Shown here one piece after another: positions 11,363-11,531 of a DNA stretch of 11,531 nucleotides. The translations under genes and the position numbers were made by a program. Under the pieces are notes generated by a model. It made no database searches and was not told the origin of the DNA. It saw only the letters and a list, made by a program, of their open reading frames with translations. The DNA lies in contig MFLZ01000002.1 in NCBI GenBank assembly GCA_001781685.1, forward strand, positions 1 to 11,531. Reading direction: 5' to 3'. Position 1 is the first letter of the stretch. Each line of letters starts with the position of its first letter. The stretch is from Candidatus Kaiserbacteria bacterium RIFCSPLOWO2_01_FULL_54_13 (GTDB lineage Bacteria; Patescibacteriota; Minisyncoccia; Phycocordibacterales; UBA2100).

Positions 11363-11531
11363 ATGGTAGTCAGAATGCGTCGGAACAGGTCGCAGAGTGC
11401 AAAGCGCCGGAGTCATCATGCGCTTCTAGGCGTGCGCACATCGAGGTGTGAGTGCGGCGCACTTCGCCTCTCGCATCGCGCATGTCCGGAGTGCGGTAAG
11501 TATAATGGGCGCGTCGTTATCGACGTGGTCG
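11363..11531 (+). CDS. rpmF: Large ribosomal subunit protein bL32, 3' end outside the window
   Basis: A small basic protein of the 50S subunit. Visible are 56 residues: the basic N-terminus MVVRMRRNRSQSAKRRSHHAL, then a zinc-ribbon-like part RCECGALRLSHRACPECGKYNGR with C29, C31, C41 and C44, ending VVIDVV at the window edge. The family usually has two CxxC knuckles; here the first is CxC (C29-E-C31), one residue short, while the second (CPEC) is normal. The frame is still open at the edge, so a few C-terminal residues are missing. It is read from its own promoter, apparently without leader, and is the second + strand gene after rnhB. In many bacteria rpmF neighbours plsX or acpP, but the right-hand neighbour is not visible. 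Confidence 0.92.
   Translation, partial: MVVRMRRNRSQSAKRRSHHALLGVRTSRCECGALRLSHRACPECGKYNGRVVIDVV

Overview
The window looks like a chromosomal piece of a Patescibacteria/CPR bacterium, most like a Parcubacteria-type lineage. This is judged by eye from three things: a minimal ThrRS, the 'MVVRMRR...RRSHHAL' form of ribosomal protein bL32, and a repeat-rich surface protein with an Ig-like domain followed by a 'PYTGFD' segment and a membrane span. No taxonomic search was possible.

Layout. 1-1544 (+): two adjacent genes of unknown function (387 and 88 aa). 1541-5022 (+): four separately transcribed genes for membrane or exported proteins. These are a four-span membrane protein, two small exported proteins sharing a C-terminal PWCNR motif, and a 485-aa surface protein with GYDPx tandem repeats. 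Three of the four have near-consensus sigma70 promoters, and all four are followed by a hairpin terminator; the last is bidirectional. 5024-10477 (-): a 74-aa coiled-coil protein, thrS (ThrRS without TGS and editing domains) under a well-formed T-box leader, a 123-aa unknown protein and dnaE. 10657-11531 (+): rnhB (RNase HII) and the start of rpmF (bL32), cut by the window edge.

How it works together. The right half is housekeeping: replication (DnaE, RNase HII) and translation (ThrRS, bL32). The left half is mostly cell-surface and unknown proteins. thrS should be controlled by transcription antitermination sensing uncharged tRNA: promoter, leader helices, T-box bulge UGGAACC, and competing antiterminator and terminator can all be read from the sequence.

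Most interesting points: (1) a perfect 43-bp palindrome inserted in frame in dnaE, adding about 15 residues, comparable in style to Rickettsia palindromic elements; (2) the T-box in front of a catalytic-core-only ThrRS; (3) several genes whose -10 box lies only 6-8 nt before the start codon, suggesting leaderless mRNAs; (4) a dispersed hairpin family with core CGTAGCY-N3/4-GCGAAGS; (5) the PWCNR protein pair; (6) a DnaE PHP domain that has lost most of its metal ligands.
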